64,000 bases of DNA from Treponema sp. (lineage in GTDB: Bacteria > Spirochaetota > Spirochaetia > Treponematales > Breznakiellaceae). Position 1 is the first letter of the stretch, and the number at the start of each line of letters is the position of its first letter. Positions 16,701-24,808 of this stretch are shown here, one piece after another. The translations under genes were made by a program, and so were the position numbers. Under the pieces are notes generated by a model. That model was given only the letters and a program-made list of their open reading frames with translations. It had not been told where the DNA came from and did not search any database. The DNA lies in contig JAIRYV010000064.1 in NCBI GenBank assembly GCA_031267685.1, forward strand, positions 1 through 64,000, read 5' to 3'.

Positions 16701-19592
16701 GGTCGCGGTGTTACCTATCTGCTGCTGAAGCGCCTCAAGCTGAGATTCCGTAGCTCCAAGCTCATCAAACACGCGCTTTCTGGTTTCATCGGAGGTGATT
16801 TCAATGGCAGCAAGAAGCTCGCGGGTTCGCTTATCACCCTCTTCAGCAGCGTTCTTCCACTTTTCAAGCCCTATGTCGCTCAATTCACGCGCCCTCATTT
16901 CTGCATCGCCCGCCGCCCGCGTTAACGTTTCCTCTATACTATGAGCAGTTTCATTGATCTCATCCCGCACTGTGTTTACCTTGGCCTCACTCTCCTCAAT
17001 AACACGTGCATTCTGGTTCCGCGCATCCGTGAATGAGTCTGCAAGTGTATCCATCAGCTCTTTTGCTGCATCTTCCTTGTCTTCCACGATTCGCGTCCAC
17101 TGCGCGATGCACTCGTTGGTCAGTTCCAACCCGCGCGCCTCAGCGCGTTCAACAACACGGGCCATCTCGTCCTCAATACGAGACACTATCTCCCGCACCT
17201 CGTGCTGAGTGGCTTTGATCCGTTCCTCTATACTATGAGCAGTTTCATTGATCTCATCCTGCACTGCATTTACCTTGGCCTCACTCTCCTCAATAATACG
17301 TGCATTCTGGTTCTGCACATCCGCGAATGAGTCTGCAAGTGTATCCATCACCTCTTTCGCAGCATCTTCCTTGACTTCCACGACTCGTGTCCACTGCGCA
17401 ATACACTCGTTGGTCAGTTCTAACGAGCGCACCTCAGCACGATCAACAGCGCGGGCCATCTCATCCTCAATACGGGACACTATCTCCCGCACCTCGTGCT
17501 GAGTGGCTTCGATCCGTTCCTCAACCTTAGCCACTTCGCTACTCATGTACTGCCGACTGTCCTCGAATAACGCCTCAATGCCGTCAATGACCTTACGCGC
17601 CTGTGCATCCCGCTGTTCAGCAGCATTCTTCCATTTCTCAAGCTCTGTTTCAGAAAAGGCACGGGCGTGTATCTCAGCATCGCGCATAGACTCAGTCATC
17701 TTTTCCTCAAGATGGGATGAAAGCTCATCAAGCGTTACGCGCACCTGCTCGATCCGGCCGGTCATGTCATTGGTTTCGTCACGTACATGGCGCTCGGTCT
17801 CCGCTGAAACCGCTTCAATGCCCGCAAGTAATTGTCGTGTCCGCTCATCGCTTTCCTTGGCGATCTGGCGCCATTGTTCAAGCCGCGCACCAGTTTCTTC
17901 CCAAACCTTTGTCTGAATATCATCCGCACCCTGCACAATATGGGCGCGTAACGCGGCAATCGCCTCGTCAGTATGCACAGCAAGGTCTTTCAAGTGCTGT
18001 TCCATAGCCGCAATTTCATCGGAGAAATGCGTTTGTATCTCTTCAGACGAGGCTTCGAGATCGCTGAGTATGCGGCGTGTGTTCTCTTCTTCACCCTCAG
18101 CAACCGTTCGCCAATGCTCTAGCCGTTCATCGGTAAGGGCAAGCGCCCGTTCCTCCGCACCCTTAGCCGCTTTGAGGATACATGCCTCAAGGTTAATAGC
18201 CATAGCCCCAGCGCGTTTCTCCACTGTCTGAAACTGGTTCTCAATCGCCGCCATCTGAGTATCAACCCGCTTCTTTGTCTCATGAGAAGCCGTCTCAACA
18301 TCAAGCAAGAGCTGGCGCGTATTCGTCTCGGCCTGCGTGATTTCGATTCGCCAATTTTCAAGCCGCTCACCAGCCAGGTTAAGCATAGCCTGTTCCGTGT
18401 CTTTCGCGATATGCATGAGCCGCGTTTCAATGGAAGAAACACTTTGCTCCGCAGCAGTGCGCAGGGCATTCAGCCGGGCTTCCAGAGCCGCGTTTTCCTG
18501 GGTGTTACGTTCACGCACTGCACTAACCGACTCATCAAACTCGTTAAGGAACTTGTCCCGCGTCGCATCACCACTCTCCATTGCCCGCGTCCACGCCTCC
18601 TGCTGCGTTTCCCAGTCCTCGTGCTGGACATGAACAAGATCAGAAAGCTCCTGTATATCCTTTTCCCACCTAATCCTGAACATCCGCTGTTGAGAAGCCA
18701 GTTCCGCGTTATCATGTTCCCACTCGCCCTTGCATTTCTTGACTTCATTCTGAAATTCATCAAGTTGAGCGCGGGCATGTTCCTGATGGGTCTTGAATCG
18801 CTCTTCTATACTAGCCTGAAGCTGCTGTATCCGTTCTATAGCCTGTTCTTTCAGCTTGATCAGAACCGCGTCTTCCATGCTATCCACGCTGGCCGCAACC
18901 CGTTCCAGCGCATCTGCCAGAGTCTTATTGATAGCTTCGGTATCCTGCGCAATGCGTTCAGCGCGTTCCTGATCAGCCCGCTCTATCACGGTACGGCTTT
19001 CAAGCACCTGCCGTTCAATATCCGCCACCGTTACCCGGAGTTCCATAAGTTTAGCCAGGGTATCAGCAGTCATATTCTGGGCTATCTTTTCCAGCGCTAT
19101 AGTATTCTCCCGCTCAAAGTGATCCTGCAACGCCTCAAGGAGCCGTTCAACAGTCTCCACCTTTTCCTTTGCGTCGCTGATCCGTTTATGCGCCGAGTCA
19201 ATAAAGGGGCCTTTGTCTTTGATCCAGTTGATATTCTCCTGCACCCGTACAGTCATGCGCGTCAGTTCAGCCAGAGTATCATCATAGACATTGAGCCGCT
19301 CGTCGATCTTGTTTACCGCGTCGATCTTGATCGCCAATTCCTCGTCAGTCGTCTGTATACGGTTCATCAGCTCCTTCGCCGACTGTTGTTTGACGTCAAG
19401 AAGCGTACTGTAATCACGCACTGCAGCCTCTTTGTCCGAAACAAACGCGGCAAGGTCTTCCTTGAGCTTCTCCGCATATTTCCGTACCTTTTCAAGCCCG
19501 CGGTTATTGCGGTCGAACTGTCGAAAGATCACGAGGGTAATTCCGACTATACCCAGAGTGATGAGATTTCCAATACTGAAGATAGGTTCCAT
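13701..19592 (-). CDS. Giant membrane-anchored coiled-coil protein (SpiroCoCo type)
   Basis: 1963 residues. The N-terminus has one membrane segment (IGNLITLGIVGITLVIF, residues ~6-22). The next ~1850 residues are almost entirely heptad coiled coil rich in Glu, Ala, Lys and Gln, with recurring units of about 100 residues (EERL-W...TRQLL-D-E-S-E). The C-terminal ~45 residues form a small helix-turn-helix-like domain (LKRQGWTVEEIATTLGISIGEVEL). This matches the spirochaete-specific SpiroCoCo proteins; a structural or cytoskeletal role along the inner membrane is an inference. A perfectly spaced 98-residue duplication lies at 16930-17517. It forms its own transcription unit. Confidence 0.88.
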   Translation of the reverse strand: MEPIFSIGNLITLGIVGITLVIFRQFDRNNRGLEKVRKYAEKLKEDLAAFVSDKEAAVRDYSTLLDVKQQSAKELMNRIQTTDEELAIKIDAVNKIDERLNVYDDTLAELTRMTVRVQENINWIKDKGPFIDSAHKRISDAKEKVETVERLLEALQDHFERENTIALEKIAQNMTADTLAKLMELRVTVADIERQVLESRTVIERADQERAERIAQDTEAINKTLADALERVAASVDSMEDAVLIKLKEQAIERIQQLQASIEERFKTHQEHARAQLDEFQNEVKKCKGEWEHDNAELASQQRMFRIRWEKDIQELSDLVHVQHEDWETQQEAWTRAMESGDATRDKFLNEFDESVSAVRERNTQENAALEARLNALRTAAEQSVSSIETRLMHIAKDTEQAMLNLAGERLENWRIEITQAETNTRQLLLDVETASHETKKRVDTQMAAIENQFQTVEKRAGAMAINLEACILKAAKGAEERALALTDERLEHWRTVAEGEEENTRRILSDLEASSEEIQTHFSDEIAAMEQHLKDLAVHTDEAIAALRAHIVQGADDIQTKVWEETGARLEQWRQIAKESDERTRQLLAGIEAVSAETERHVRDETNDMTGRIEQVRVTLDELSSHLEEKMTESMRDAEIHARAFSETELEKWKNAAEQRDAQARKVIDGIEALFEDSRQYMSSEVAKVEERIEATQHEVREIVSRIEDEMARAVDRAEVRSLELTNECIAQWTRVVEVKEDAAKEVMDTLADSFADVQNQNARIIEESEAKVNAVQDEINETAHSIEERIKATQHEVREIVSRIEDEMARVVERAEARGLELTNECIAQWTRIVEDKEDAAKELMDTLADSFTDARNQNARVIEESEAKVNTVRDEINETAHSIEETLTRAAGDAEMRARELSDIGLEKWKNAAEEGDKRTRELLAAIEITSDETRKRVFDELGATESQLEALQQQIGNTATQIESIMKDSVIQAEAKARSLAESGLESWRLTVEERETNAQRLLADLEKASVHAQERMADVEQRLLTIADSAEKRVLEATDERIEMWNRVTTEADANTRQLLSDLEASSVEIKTYFEGQTAAIEGQLKDARAYTQEALAQLRMSVEQDTQNAEQEILAGVVARFKQLQQTVQESDEKAKALISQLEIAHTEIEKRFAAASMSLEQRLDETRAKTDETLAALHEQVTSVAGTLEQEVLANVETKLETWKQLLDSGDDKTQEMRSLLETSRVLLETSSDEIKRRFAAEAAALENQLQNARQHIEEEFATLEQKTSETACAIEERMTRVLVESEQKALAGSDERLAQWKQTAMETEEKTQQLLVYLENTSSELEQKLSDEIERIQQQFEAIDLSTKDFTATLKTKMREAAEHAEQEVLEETDAKFEEYRTAQAQQFSHLESLADDTAKLDEELRRYVRETETKVRNDFSTFAVNSSHEREQIAAEFRNAADVIKRDLEQVETELAMLKTSAYNNVSEKLRLFEDEFVQDLVKRSEGIDTRFVEWRATMDTRLAELAQYEEATRKSVEDTFNEQLKQKLGETEKRFSAELDDKFKGMSNTIEARNREITSLLDLSQKNVTEWENSLSSKIQGLEASVQAARQEALSQILENDERLGVIRASIAQVSGEITAQRKEVFSRIDEHAKSLTTAIVRTDQQLEAFVKQTALFDRANELKTDLDERIAALNGDFERLTEHSSEAVKLEEQFMRLKRIEEEVNAKMTKFLSEQHRIDQMETDFNRLLEIAKSVDTKLAEVTTSDDTLQAIQVQIHKLNDALSDAEEKFQRIERKNETLDITNASIDRNFKSLQESERMSSFINEDLRRLTSELEVLQSSVEALIRDNTKAKETAEKLSLLDQSLSTIEERLENMQKVRQWLAQSETRLKTLKDDIDKQSSLLVRGGGVSGGGGSISKMPASSRKSAMPDGNQQETVLKLKRQGWTVEEIATTLGISIGEVELTLEFMNLK
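16930..17517 (-). repeat. 294-bp tandem duplication inside coiled-coil gene
   Basis: Two adjacent copies of a 294-bp segment (98 codons) with only scattered substitutions, each encoding EERIKATQHEVREIVSRIED-type sequence followed by LELTNECIAQW and SIEE. They are much more alike than other coiled-coil units of the same gene, so the duplication is recent. The length is an exact number of codons and heptads (14 x 7). Confidence 0.85.
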
Positions 19593-19778
19593 GACAATCT
19601 AGCTTAACACATAATCGCACTGTGTTGACATAGCTCCGCACCCGGACAATGCATATCACTCTTTCTGGCTCTGAGGTATGCGTTAGCTCCGCTTCTGTAC
19701 CTCACCGTTCCGCGCACTCCACAAAGTGATTCTCATTATTAAAAGAAGTGGTTTTGCTAAAATTTGTTAAAAACTCAC
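19593..19778. other. Divergent intergenic region, no gene seen
   Basis: Upstream DNA of the minus-strand coiled-coil gene and the plus-strand envelope operon. Apart from the + promoter listed separately, I see no supported feature. The promoter for the coiled-coil gene must lie here but could not be fixed. Confidence 0.4.
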
Positions 19779-19806
19779 TTGACAAAAATTTGATAAGTGC
19801 TTTAAT
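19779..19806 (+). promoter_or_regulatory. Sigma70-type promoter candidate for the 20241 operon
   Basis: TTGACA at 19779 and TTTAAT at 19801 with a 16-bp spacer. It is followed by a ~430-nt leader that contains the poly-C tract and the G6TC6 palindrome before the first large gene. Confidence 0.5.
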
Positions 19807-19960
19807 CTCATCCTAGTTCGCCGTAAGGCTTGTGTGGCTTTGTCGCTGAACAGGGTAGCTTCGATTGACTTAGAAGTAGTTATCAATGAGTGGTGAGCTT
19901 GTCGAATCCACCCATAAATTTAAGCGCTCAGTGAGCGTGTGATAAAGAGGAGAATAAAAT

Positions 19961-20047
19961 ATGAAAAATACAATTTATATTTACACACCCTTAGTGGTTT
20001 CTCTATTTATTATATCTCTACCCCCCCCCCCCCCCCCCAATATATAG
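19961..20047 (+). CDS. Possible short leader ORF containing poly-C tract
   Basis: ATG at 19961 has a good ribosome site (AAGAGGAG, nine bases upstream). It encodes 28 residues: a signal-peptide-like MKNTIYIYTPLVVSLFIISL, then six prolines from the 18-C tract, then NI and a stop. With one more C (or two fewer), the frame would instead run to a TGA at 20242-20244, overlapping the ATG of the 20241 gene in an ATGA arrangement. It may therefore be a slippage-controlled leader peptide. No homologue is known to me. Confidence 0.35.
   Translation: MKNTIYIYTPLVVSLFIISLPPPPPPNI
20021..20038 (+). repeat. Poly-C tract (18 C)
   Basis: Eighteen consecutive C about 200 bp upstream of the CsgG-like barrel gene, inside the leader ORF at 19961. 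Very likely length-variable between cells. Confidence 0.92.
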
Positions 20048-20076
20048 CTATTTATAGGCAAAAAGGGGCTGAATTC

Positions 20077-20091
20077 AGGGGGGTCCCCCCT
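20077..20091. promoter_or_regulatory. G6-T-C6 palindrome in leader
   Basis: AGGGGGGTCCCCCCT, 38 nt after the poly-C tract and 150 bp before the gene. A near-identical G6-A-C5 core lies at the equivalent place upstream of the porin-like gene (11818-11829), also ~50 nt after a poly-C tract in the sense direction. Confidence 0.5.
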
Positions 20092-20240
20092 ATATTGATA
20101 CAGCGCCGTATTTACCCTGCTTTCCTCTCTCGTTTTATAGCGCATTTTATCGCGGTTTTTTCTCTGTCTGAGGAAGGGCAATGTATAACCCTTCCTCACT
20201 GGAATTCGATCCCAACTATAACTTTTTTGGAGGTTTTTAG

Positions 20241-21407
20241 ATGATAAAGATGAAAGAAGGCTTTGTTATGGGCTTGCTCATAACAATTTCCACACTAGGA
20301 TTCGCCCAGGAAACAACGCAAGTCGCAGTTCCTATTGATAAGGCAATCACGAATTCGATGGATTATCTGGTGAGTCGACTCGTACCCGGATCAACCGTCG
20401 TAGTTCTCAACTTCACAGCGCCCAACAAAGCGGTTTCGGACTATGTGATCGAGGAACTCACCACCTACCTGGTGAACGACGATAACCTGGTAATCGTGGA
20501 CAGGCGAAACCTGCAACTGCTGGCACAGGAGGTGGACTTCCAACTCACCGGTGAAGTCAGTGACGCAAGCGCTATTGAGCTCGGACATAGGTTGGGTGCG
20601 GAGACGATCATCTCCGGGTCACTCACCCCACTCGGAAACGAGTACCGGATGCGGATTCAGGCACTGGCTGTGGAATCTGCCCGTGTTCAGGGGGCTCAAA
20701 ACCATGATATCGCCATGGATCGGCGCTTCGCCAGCCTTTTAGGGGTGGAGTTTGCGCAGGAACAGACGGCGCCGGCGGTGATAGCGGTGGAACCAGAGGC
20801 AAAGGTGGCGTCAAGCTGGTCAAACAAGTTGTTCTATTTTGGCGTCAGAGGCGGCGCTTCTTCACGCTTCTTCACACTTTCGGATGATATTCAAGGCGAC
20901 ATTGAGCCTAACGATCTCACCTATGAAGCGGGCGTTCACTTAGGTATCCAGTTTACCAACTCCTTCGCGCTGCAAGTCGAAGCCCTGATGTACACCGCCG
21001 ACAAAGTGAACTATTACGGGAGAGGTTCCAGCTACAGCTCCTATGGCAATCTCAGCTTTGAGTCCCAGTCCCTGATGGTTCCAGTGCTGTTCAAACTCAC
21101 GGCCAGACCAGCCTGGGTACTACTCGCGCTCTTTGGCGGCGGCTACTTCACCCTGCCTCAGGGCCAACTCAAGGCGAGCAGCAACTACGGGGATGGTTCT
21201 TTCGATGTATCCATTCCCTTTGGCGTTGTTGGTGGGGTTAACCTGGGGTTCAATATCGGCCCAGGCGCGCTCTTCCTTGACGCACGTTACGGCATGGAAC
21301 TGGGGAAGACGTCCATCAGCGACGGCAAAGGAAATCTTGCCATCTATTCCCGCGCCATGGCGTCATTCAGCCTTGGCTATGAAATCGGGATCATCACAAG
21401 AAAATAA
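20241..21407 (+). CDS. Envelope protein: CsgG/LpoB-like domain plus beta-barrel
   Basis: 388 residues with TTGGAGG seven bases before the ATG. A signal peptide is cut after GFA (residue ~22). Residues ~25-165 resemble the CsgG/LpoB-like fold: VVVLNFTAPN, DYVIEELTTYLVN, LVIVDRRNLQLL, LGAETIISGSLTPLG. From ~190 onward the sequence alternates as in a small outer-membrane barrel (GVRGGASSRF ... SFSLGYEIGIITRK). A paralogue of the same architecture is at 50486. It heads an operon with the FN3 lipoprotein 24 bp downstream, and expression may be modulated by the poly-C leader. Function is unknown; an envelope or secretion accessory role is likely. Confidence 0.8.
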   Translation: MIKMKEGFVMGLLITISTLGFAQETTQVAVPIDKAITNSMDYLVSRLVPGSTVVVLNFTAPNKAVSDYVIEELTTYLVNDDNLVIVDRRNLQLLAQEVDFQLTGEVSDASAIELGHRLGAETIISGSLTPLGNEYRMRIQALAVESARVQGAQNHDIAMDRRFASLLGVEFAQEQTAPAVIAVEPEAKVASSWSNKLFYFGVRGGASSRFFTLSDDIQGDIEPNDLTYEAGVHLGIQFTNSFALQVEALMYTADKVNYYGRGSSYSSYGNLSFESQSLMVPVLFKLTARPAWVLLALFGGGYFTLPQGQLKASSNYGDGSFDVSIPFGVVGGVNLGFNIGPGALFLDARYGMELGKTSISDGKGNLAIYSRAMASFSLGYEIGIITRK

Positions 21408-21431
21408 TTTTCTATGATAAAGGAGTATTCT

Positions 21432-22484
21432 ATGAACAAACAAAAGATTTGGCTGGCATGGGCAAGGCTCTTTCTTGTCTCGCTGGCTATGGCTATGCTA
21501 ACGCTCGCTTGCGAGGTACCAACTGATGGCAAGTTCGAGAGCGACTTCCCCGGATACACCCGCACGTCTCCCACGCCCTCCCAAGTACCTGCTGTACCCA
21601 CAGGCATTACCGCAACAGCGCAAACAGATGGGTCTATCAGGGTAAGCTGGAATTCCGTTAATGGAGCAAACGGTTATGAAATATATTTCGCAAGGAGTCC
21701 AAACGAGAGCTACGATTATTATGGGTATGATAGGACTACAACGAATGAGTACATAGACAATGAAGTTTCGCCTGGTGAGATTTGGTACTACAAAGTGCTT
21801 GCATATAACGATGCAGGAAGCAGCCCCTTGAGTGAATACGCCTACGCAACAGCGTCAACGCCCTCGTCCCAAGTACCTGCTGCGCCTACAGGCATTACCG
21901 CAGTAGCGCAAACAAATGGGTCTATCAGCGTAAGCTGGAATTCCGTTTCTGGAGCAACCGGTTATAGGATATATTACGGTTCTTCTAGCTATGGGATATC
22001 CACTTCTTCTAGTTATTTCCAGGCTACAGGGACTTCGTACACAGACACGAGCGTTTCGCCCAGTCAGACTCGGTACTACAAAGTACTTGCATATAACAAT
22101 GCGGGAAGCAGTTCCTTGTCCAGCAACTACGCCTACGCAACGGCGCCCGCATCCCAAGTGCCGCAAGGGACTCAACTGCAATATAACACTATGAGGTCTG
22201 GTAGCCTTTCTGCAGGACAAACCGCTTATTACTATTTTCAGGTATCTGCCGGATATACTTATAAGGTGCGTTGGCAAGATTCGGATAGTCATCCAGGCAA
22301 TGGATATGCAGACATAAAGGTAGGCGTAAAATACCAGAACGCCACTTCTTATCTGGTTAGTGTGTCTGATAGTCCTAATCCCCTTTCATTCTATGCAAAT
22401 CAGGCTGGCTATGTCGTTGTAGAAGTACAGGGATACAGCTCTTCATCGTCAGGCTCGTTTCAGGTCGGATATTGGCAGGAATGA
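21432..22484 (+). CDS. Lipoprotein with two FN3 domains and a C-terminal PPC-like domain
   Basis: 350 residues from ATG 21432 (AAAGGAG upstream). The lipobox is LTLAC with Cys near residue 27. Two adjacent fibronectin type III domains follow (about residues 50-150 and 150-245), each with VPAxPTGITAxAQT-GSI-VSWN and YYKVLAYN-AGSS signatures and strongly similar to each other at DNA level. The last ~100 residues (GSLSAGQTAYYYFQVSAG) look like a pre-peptidase C-terminal type beta sandwich, also seen twice in the lipoprotein at 52103. It is probably an exposed binding or scaffold lipoprotein working with the barrel protein encoded upstream. Confidence 0.83.
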   Translation: MNKQKIWLAWARLFLVSLAMAMLTLACEVPTDGKFESDFPGYTRTSPTPSQVPAVPTGITATAQTDGSIRVSWNSVNGANGYEIYFARSPNESYDYYGYDRTTTNEYIDNEVSPGEIWYYKVLAYNDAGSSPLSEYAYATASTPSSQVPAAPTGITAVAQTNGSISVSWNSVSGATGYRIYYGSSSYGISTSSSYFQATGTSYTDTSVSPSQTRYYKVLAYNNAGSSSLSSNYAYATAPASQVPQGTQLQYNTMRSGSLSAGQTAYYYFQVSAGYTYKVRWQDSDSHPGNGYADIKVGVKYQNATSYLVSVSDSPNPLSFYANQAGYVVVEVQGYSSSSSGSFQVGYWQE

Positions 22485-22487
22485 CGT

Positions 22488-23528
22488 ATGCTGAACAAAA
22501 GAGCAAACACACCAGCGCTCATCCTCCTCTGCGTCCTACAGGCAGCCGCAGTGCAGGCACAAACAGCGCCGCTATGGGTAACCAATCAGGCCGCAGCCTT
22601 CCCTGACAGAGACTGGCTCTCCGTTGTGGAGGCCGGAAGAGACAGGGCAAGCGCACAGAACGCCGCCCTCAATGCTCTGGCAAGGGTGTTCAAAACCAAT
22701 GTCCAGAGCATGACCAGAGCTTATGAGGAATTCGCTCAGGCAGTCAGCGAATCAGACAACAAGAAGATTGCCACCTTTACTGAAAGTCAGGACTTCGCAC
22801 AAGAGGTCAAAACTTCGAGCAACGTAACCGGACTCGTCGGCGTTCAAACCGATGTCTGGACAGCTGCAGACGGCATGGTCTACGCCAATGCGCGAATGAA
22901 CCGCAGAGACTGCGCAGCCCGGTATACCGCAATGATCCACGAAAACGAGCGCGTCATACGGCTCCTGAAAGAAATCGCGGCTGAGAATCCCGCCACCTTT
23001 GAAGCCTTCGAGTCCCTCAGCTTTGCCGCCAATGTCGCGGCGGTAACTGATAACTTTCAGAGCCTTCTCGAAGTCCTTGATGTGTCAGCAATCGGACGCC
23101 AGCGCGAATACGGTAACGCCGACACCGTAAAAGCCCTTGCACAAGCCGAAGCCCGGTCTATCACCATCACCATTCAGGTTGAAGGCGATGTCAGTAACCG
23201 CATGAGCAGAGCCTTCTCGTCCTTCTTCACCAAACGGGATTTCAGAGCAGCCACATCCGGCAATAACGCTTACACGCTCTATGCCATTCTGGAACTGGAG
23301 GAAGCTGATGTAGGCAATCAGCGCATCAAGTATGTGCGCTACCTGCTTATGGCAACACTGGAAGACCAAAACGGCAAGGAAGTGTTCTCCTTCTCGGTGA
23401 ACGACCGGCAAGGACAGGCTTCGGAGTCTGCTGCACGGCAACGGGCGCTTCAAGCCGCAGAAGCAGCTATTACTAGTGGCAGCTTTGCAACAACGTTTGA
23501 CGCTTACTTAGCGTCTTTATTGGAATAG
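22488..23528 (+). CDS. Exported LPP20-like protein
   Basis: 346 residues, starting 3 bp after the preceding stop. A signal peptide is cut after VQAQ (residue ~24). The segment PLWVTNQAAAFPDRDWLSVVEAGRDRASAQNAAL matches the start of LPP20/LpoB-helper type proteins, in which W-x-x-x-G precedes an A-rich helix. The C-terminal half (AEARSITITIQVEGDVSNRM) resembles a second domain found in spirochaete members. It is tightly linked to the CsgG-like protein, a common pairing in this superfamily, so it is likely a periplasmic partner. Confidence 0.72.
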   Translation: MLNKRANTPALILLCVLQAAAVQAQTAPLWVTNQAAAFPDRDWLSVVEAGRDRASAQNAALNALARVFKTNVQSMTRAYEEFAQAVSESDNKKIATFTESQDFAQEVKTSSNVTGLVGVQTDVWTAADGMVYANARMNRRDCAARYTAMIHENERVIRLLKEIAAENPATFEAFESLSFAANVAAVTDNFQSLLEVLDVSAIGRQREYGNADTVKALAQAEARSITITIQVEGDVSNRMSRAFSSFFTKRDFRAATSGNNAYTLYAILELEEADVGNQRIKYVRYLLMATLEDQNGKEVFSFSVNDRQGQASESAARQRALQAAEAAITSGSFATTFDAYLASLLE

Positions 23529-23554
23529 AGAGCCTACGCTCTTTATATATACCC

Positions 23555-23583
23555 GCTGACATGATGAGTTACACCATGTCAGC
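23555..23583. promoter_or_regulatory. Intergenic hairpin within envelope operon
   Basis: GCTGACATG and CATGTCAGC form a perfect 9-bp stem with an 11-nt loop in the 72-bp gap before the last gene. There is no T-run. It may tune readthrough or mRNA stability. Confidence 0.4.
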
Positions 23584-23600
23584 AGAACGAGGAGGCGGAT

Positions 23601-24311
23601 ATGAAATCTGTCAAAATAATGTCGGTTGTACTGCTCATCGGAGTGGTACTAGTTCTGGCCGCTTGTGCTACAAGCGAAGAAAAGGCAAACCGAGAGCGGA
23701 TTCGGCTGGAATCCGAGGTAACTACGGTTACGGTTGAGCATAAAGGCACAGGTCTTGGAATCGATCAGTTGCCTATATGGATTACTGCGTACATGAACAG
23801 CGGGGCTTCAGGTATTGAAAGACTTGCTGAGTACAAAGATGTGTACGCAATCGTGGCAGAGGAGAACGGTACAGCGCTTCAGCCCCTGCTCACTTGGGTG
23901 AACAACTTCAACGCCCAGCAGCAGATAGGCGCGACGATCAACACGCGGATAGCGTCGCTTTTCCAGGCCAATGAACACATGCTCCCGAACACTGACGAGG
24001 CCGTGCGGAGTTACAACAACTCGATCAACACGCTCGTTTCCGCATCATACACGGGTGCGCGGAAAGACAGCGACTGGTGGATTAAGCAGCGCATTGAAGA
24101 AAAGGGCAAGGAATCAGAAACGCGCTATCGGGCAATAGTGCTTTACACAATTCCTAAGACGACTCTCAATGAGCAGATAGCTCAACAGTTAAAGCAGTTG
24201 GCGGAAGGTAATCCTGAGCTTGATGAAGTCTTCAACGCCATCACCGCCCAACTTTTGGAAGAGGGTCTTAATTCAGAGCCAGCTCCAGCCGTTGCTTCGA
24301 CCTCAGACTAA
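23601..24311 (+). CDS. Putative lipoprotein, last gene of envelope operon
   Basis: 236 residues, GAGGAGG before the ATG. The lipobox is LAAC at Cys22. The mature part (DQLPIWITAYMNSGASGIERL, then mostly helical with DWWIKQRIEEKGKESETRYRAIVLYTIP) has the general look of LPP20-type helper proteins: W-I-x-A near the start and a Y-RA-VLY-IPK strand near the end. It probably localises to an envelope complex with the three preceding products. Followed by a long inverted repeat. Confidence 0.75.
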   Translation: MKSVKIMSVVLLIGVVLVLAACATSEEKANRERIRLESEVTTVTVEHKGTGLGIDQLPIWITAYMNSGASGIERLAEYKDVYAIVAEENGTALQPLLTWVNNFNAQQQIGATINTRIASLFQANEHMLPNTDEAVRSYNNSINTLVSASYTGARKDSDWWIKQRIEEKGKESETRYRAIVLYTIPKTTLNEQIAQQLKQLAEGNPELDEVFNAITAQLLEEGLNSEPAPAVASTSD

Positions 24312-24323
24312 GGAACGCCAAGT

Positions 24324-24409
24324 GTCTGCGGATTAACACAGATTAACGCGGATAGCCATGCATGATAGCTATCGAAGCTATCCGTGTTAATCCGCGTTAA
24401 TCTGCAGAC
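24324..24409. repeat. Long inverted repeat (GGATTAACGCGGAT type)
   Basis: Two ~33-bp arms, beginning GTCTGCGGATTAACACAG and ending GTTAATCTGCAGAC, pair with only a few mismatches around a ~20-nt loop. Each arm contains two degenerate copies of GATTAACRCGGAT. It lies just after the operon and probably ends transcription. Repeats of this kind occur dispersed in many bacterial genomes. Confidence 0.75.
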
Positions 24410-24436
24410 CCTTCCTCCTTTGCAGGCATTGATTTT

Positions 24437-24770
24437 CCAGTAATTGCCAGAGCCTAGCAATTATTTCTGAGTCGCTGGCAATTATTTCTGAGCCTCTGAT
24501 GATTATGTATGAACCGCTGGTAATTATTTCTGAGCTGAAAAACGCAAGTGCCAGACTCTGGCAATTATTTCTGAGCAGTTGGCAATTACTTAAAAATGGT
24601 CTAAACATAATTGCGAGAAGCTCATACATAATTATGAACTATTGAAACGCAATTGCCAGAGCTTGACAATTATTTCTGAGCAGCTGGCAATTACTTAAAA
24701 ATGGTCTAAACATAATTGCGAGAAGCTCATACATAATTATGAATCGTTGAAACACAATTATGAGATGTTC
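24437..24770. repeat. Array D: 21-bp-period repeats with 105-bp duplication
   Basis: Sixteen consecutive units, almost all 21 bp, with a core such as GCAATTATTTCTGAGNNGCTG; variants are ATACATAATTATGAAC... and AAACATAATTGCGAG.... A block of five units (105 bp, including CTTAAAAATGGTCTAAACAT) is duplicated head-to-tail with few changes. The AATT centres are locally palindromic. The array sits between two 3' ends (envelope operon and lon). No FN3-like gene is next to it. Confidence 0.85.
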
Positions 24771-24808
24771 GCACTAAATCTGAGACGGTTTGTAGGCTTG
24801 GCGCTTCT

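Noticed and set aside
19939-20244. 101-aa ORF through the poly-C tract
   Set aside because: As written it starts from a weak codon; the better-supported start (19961) is in another frame and stops at 20047. Treated as a possible slippage product only.
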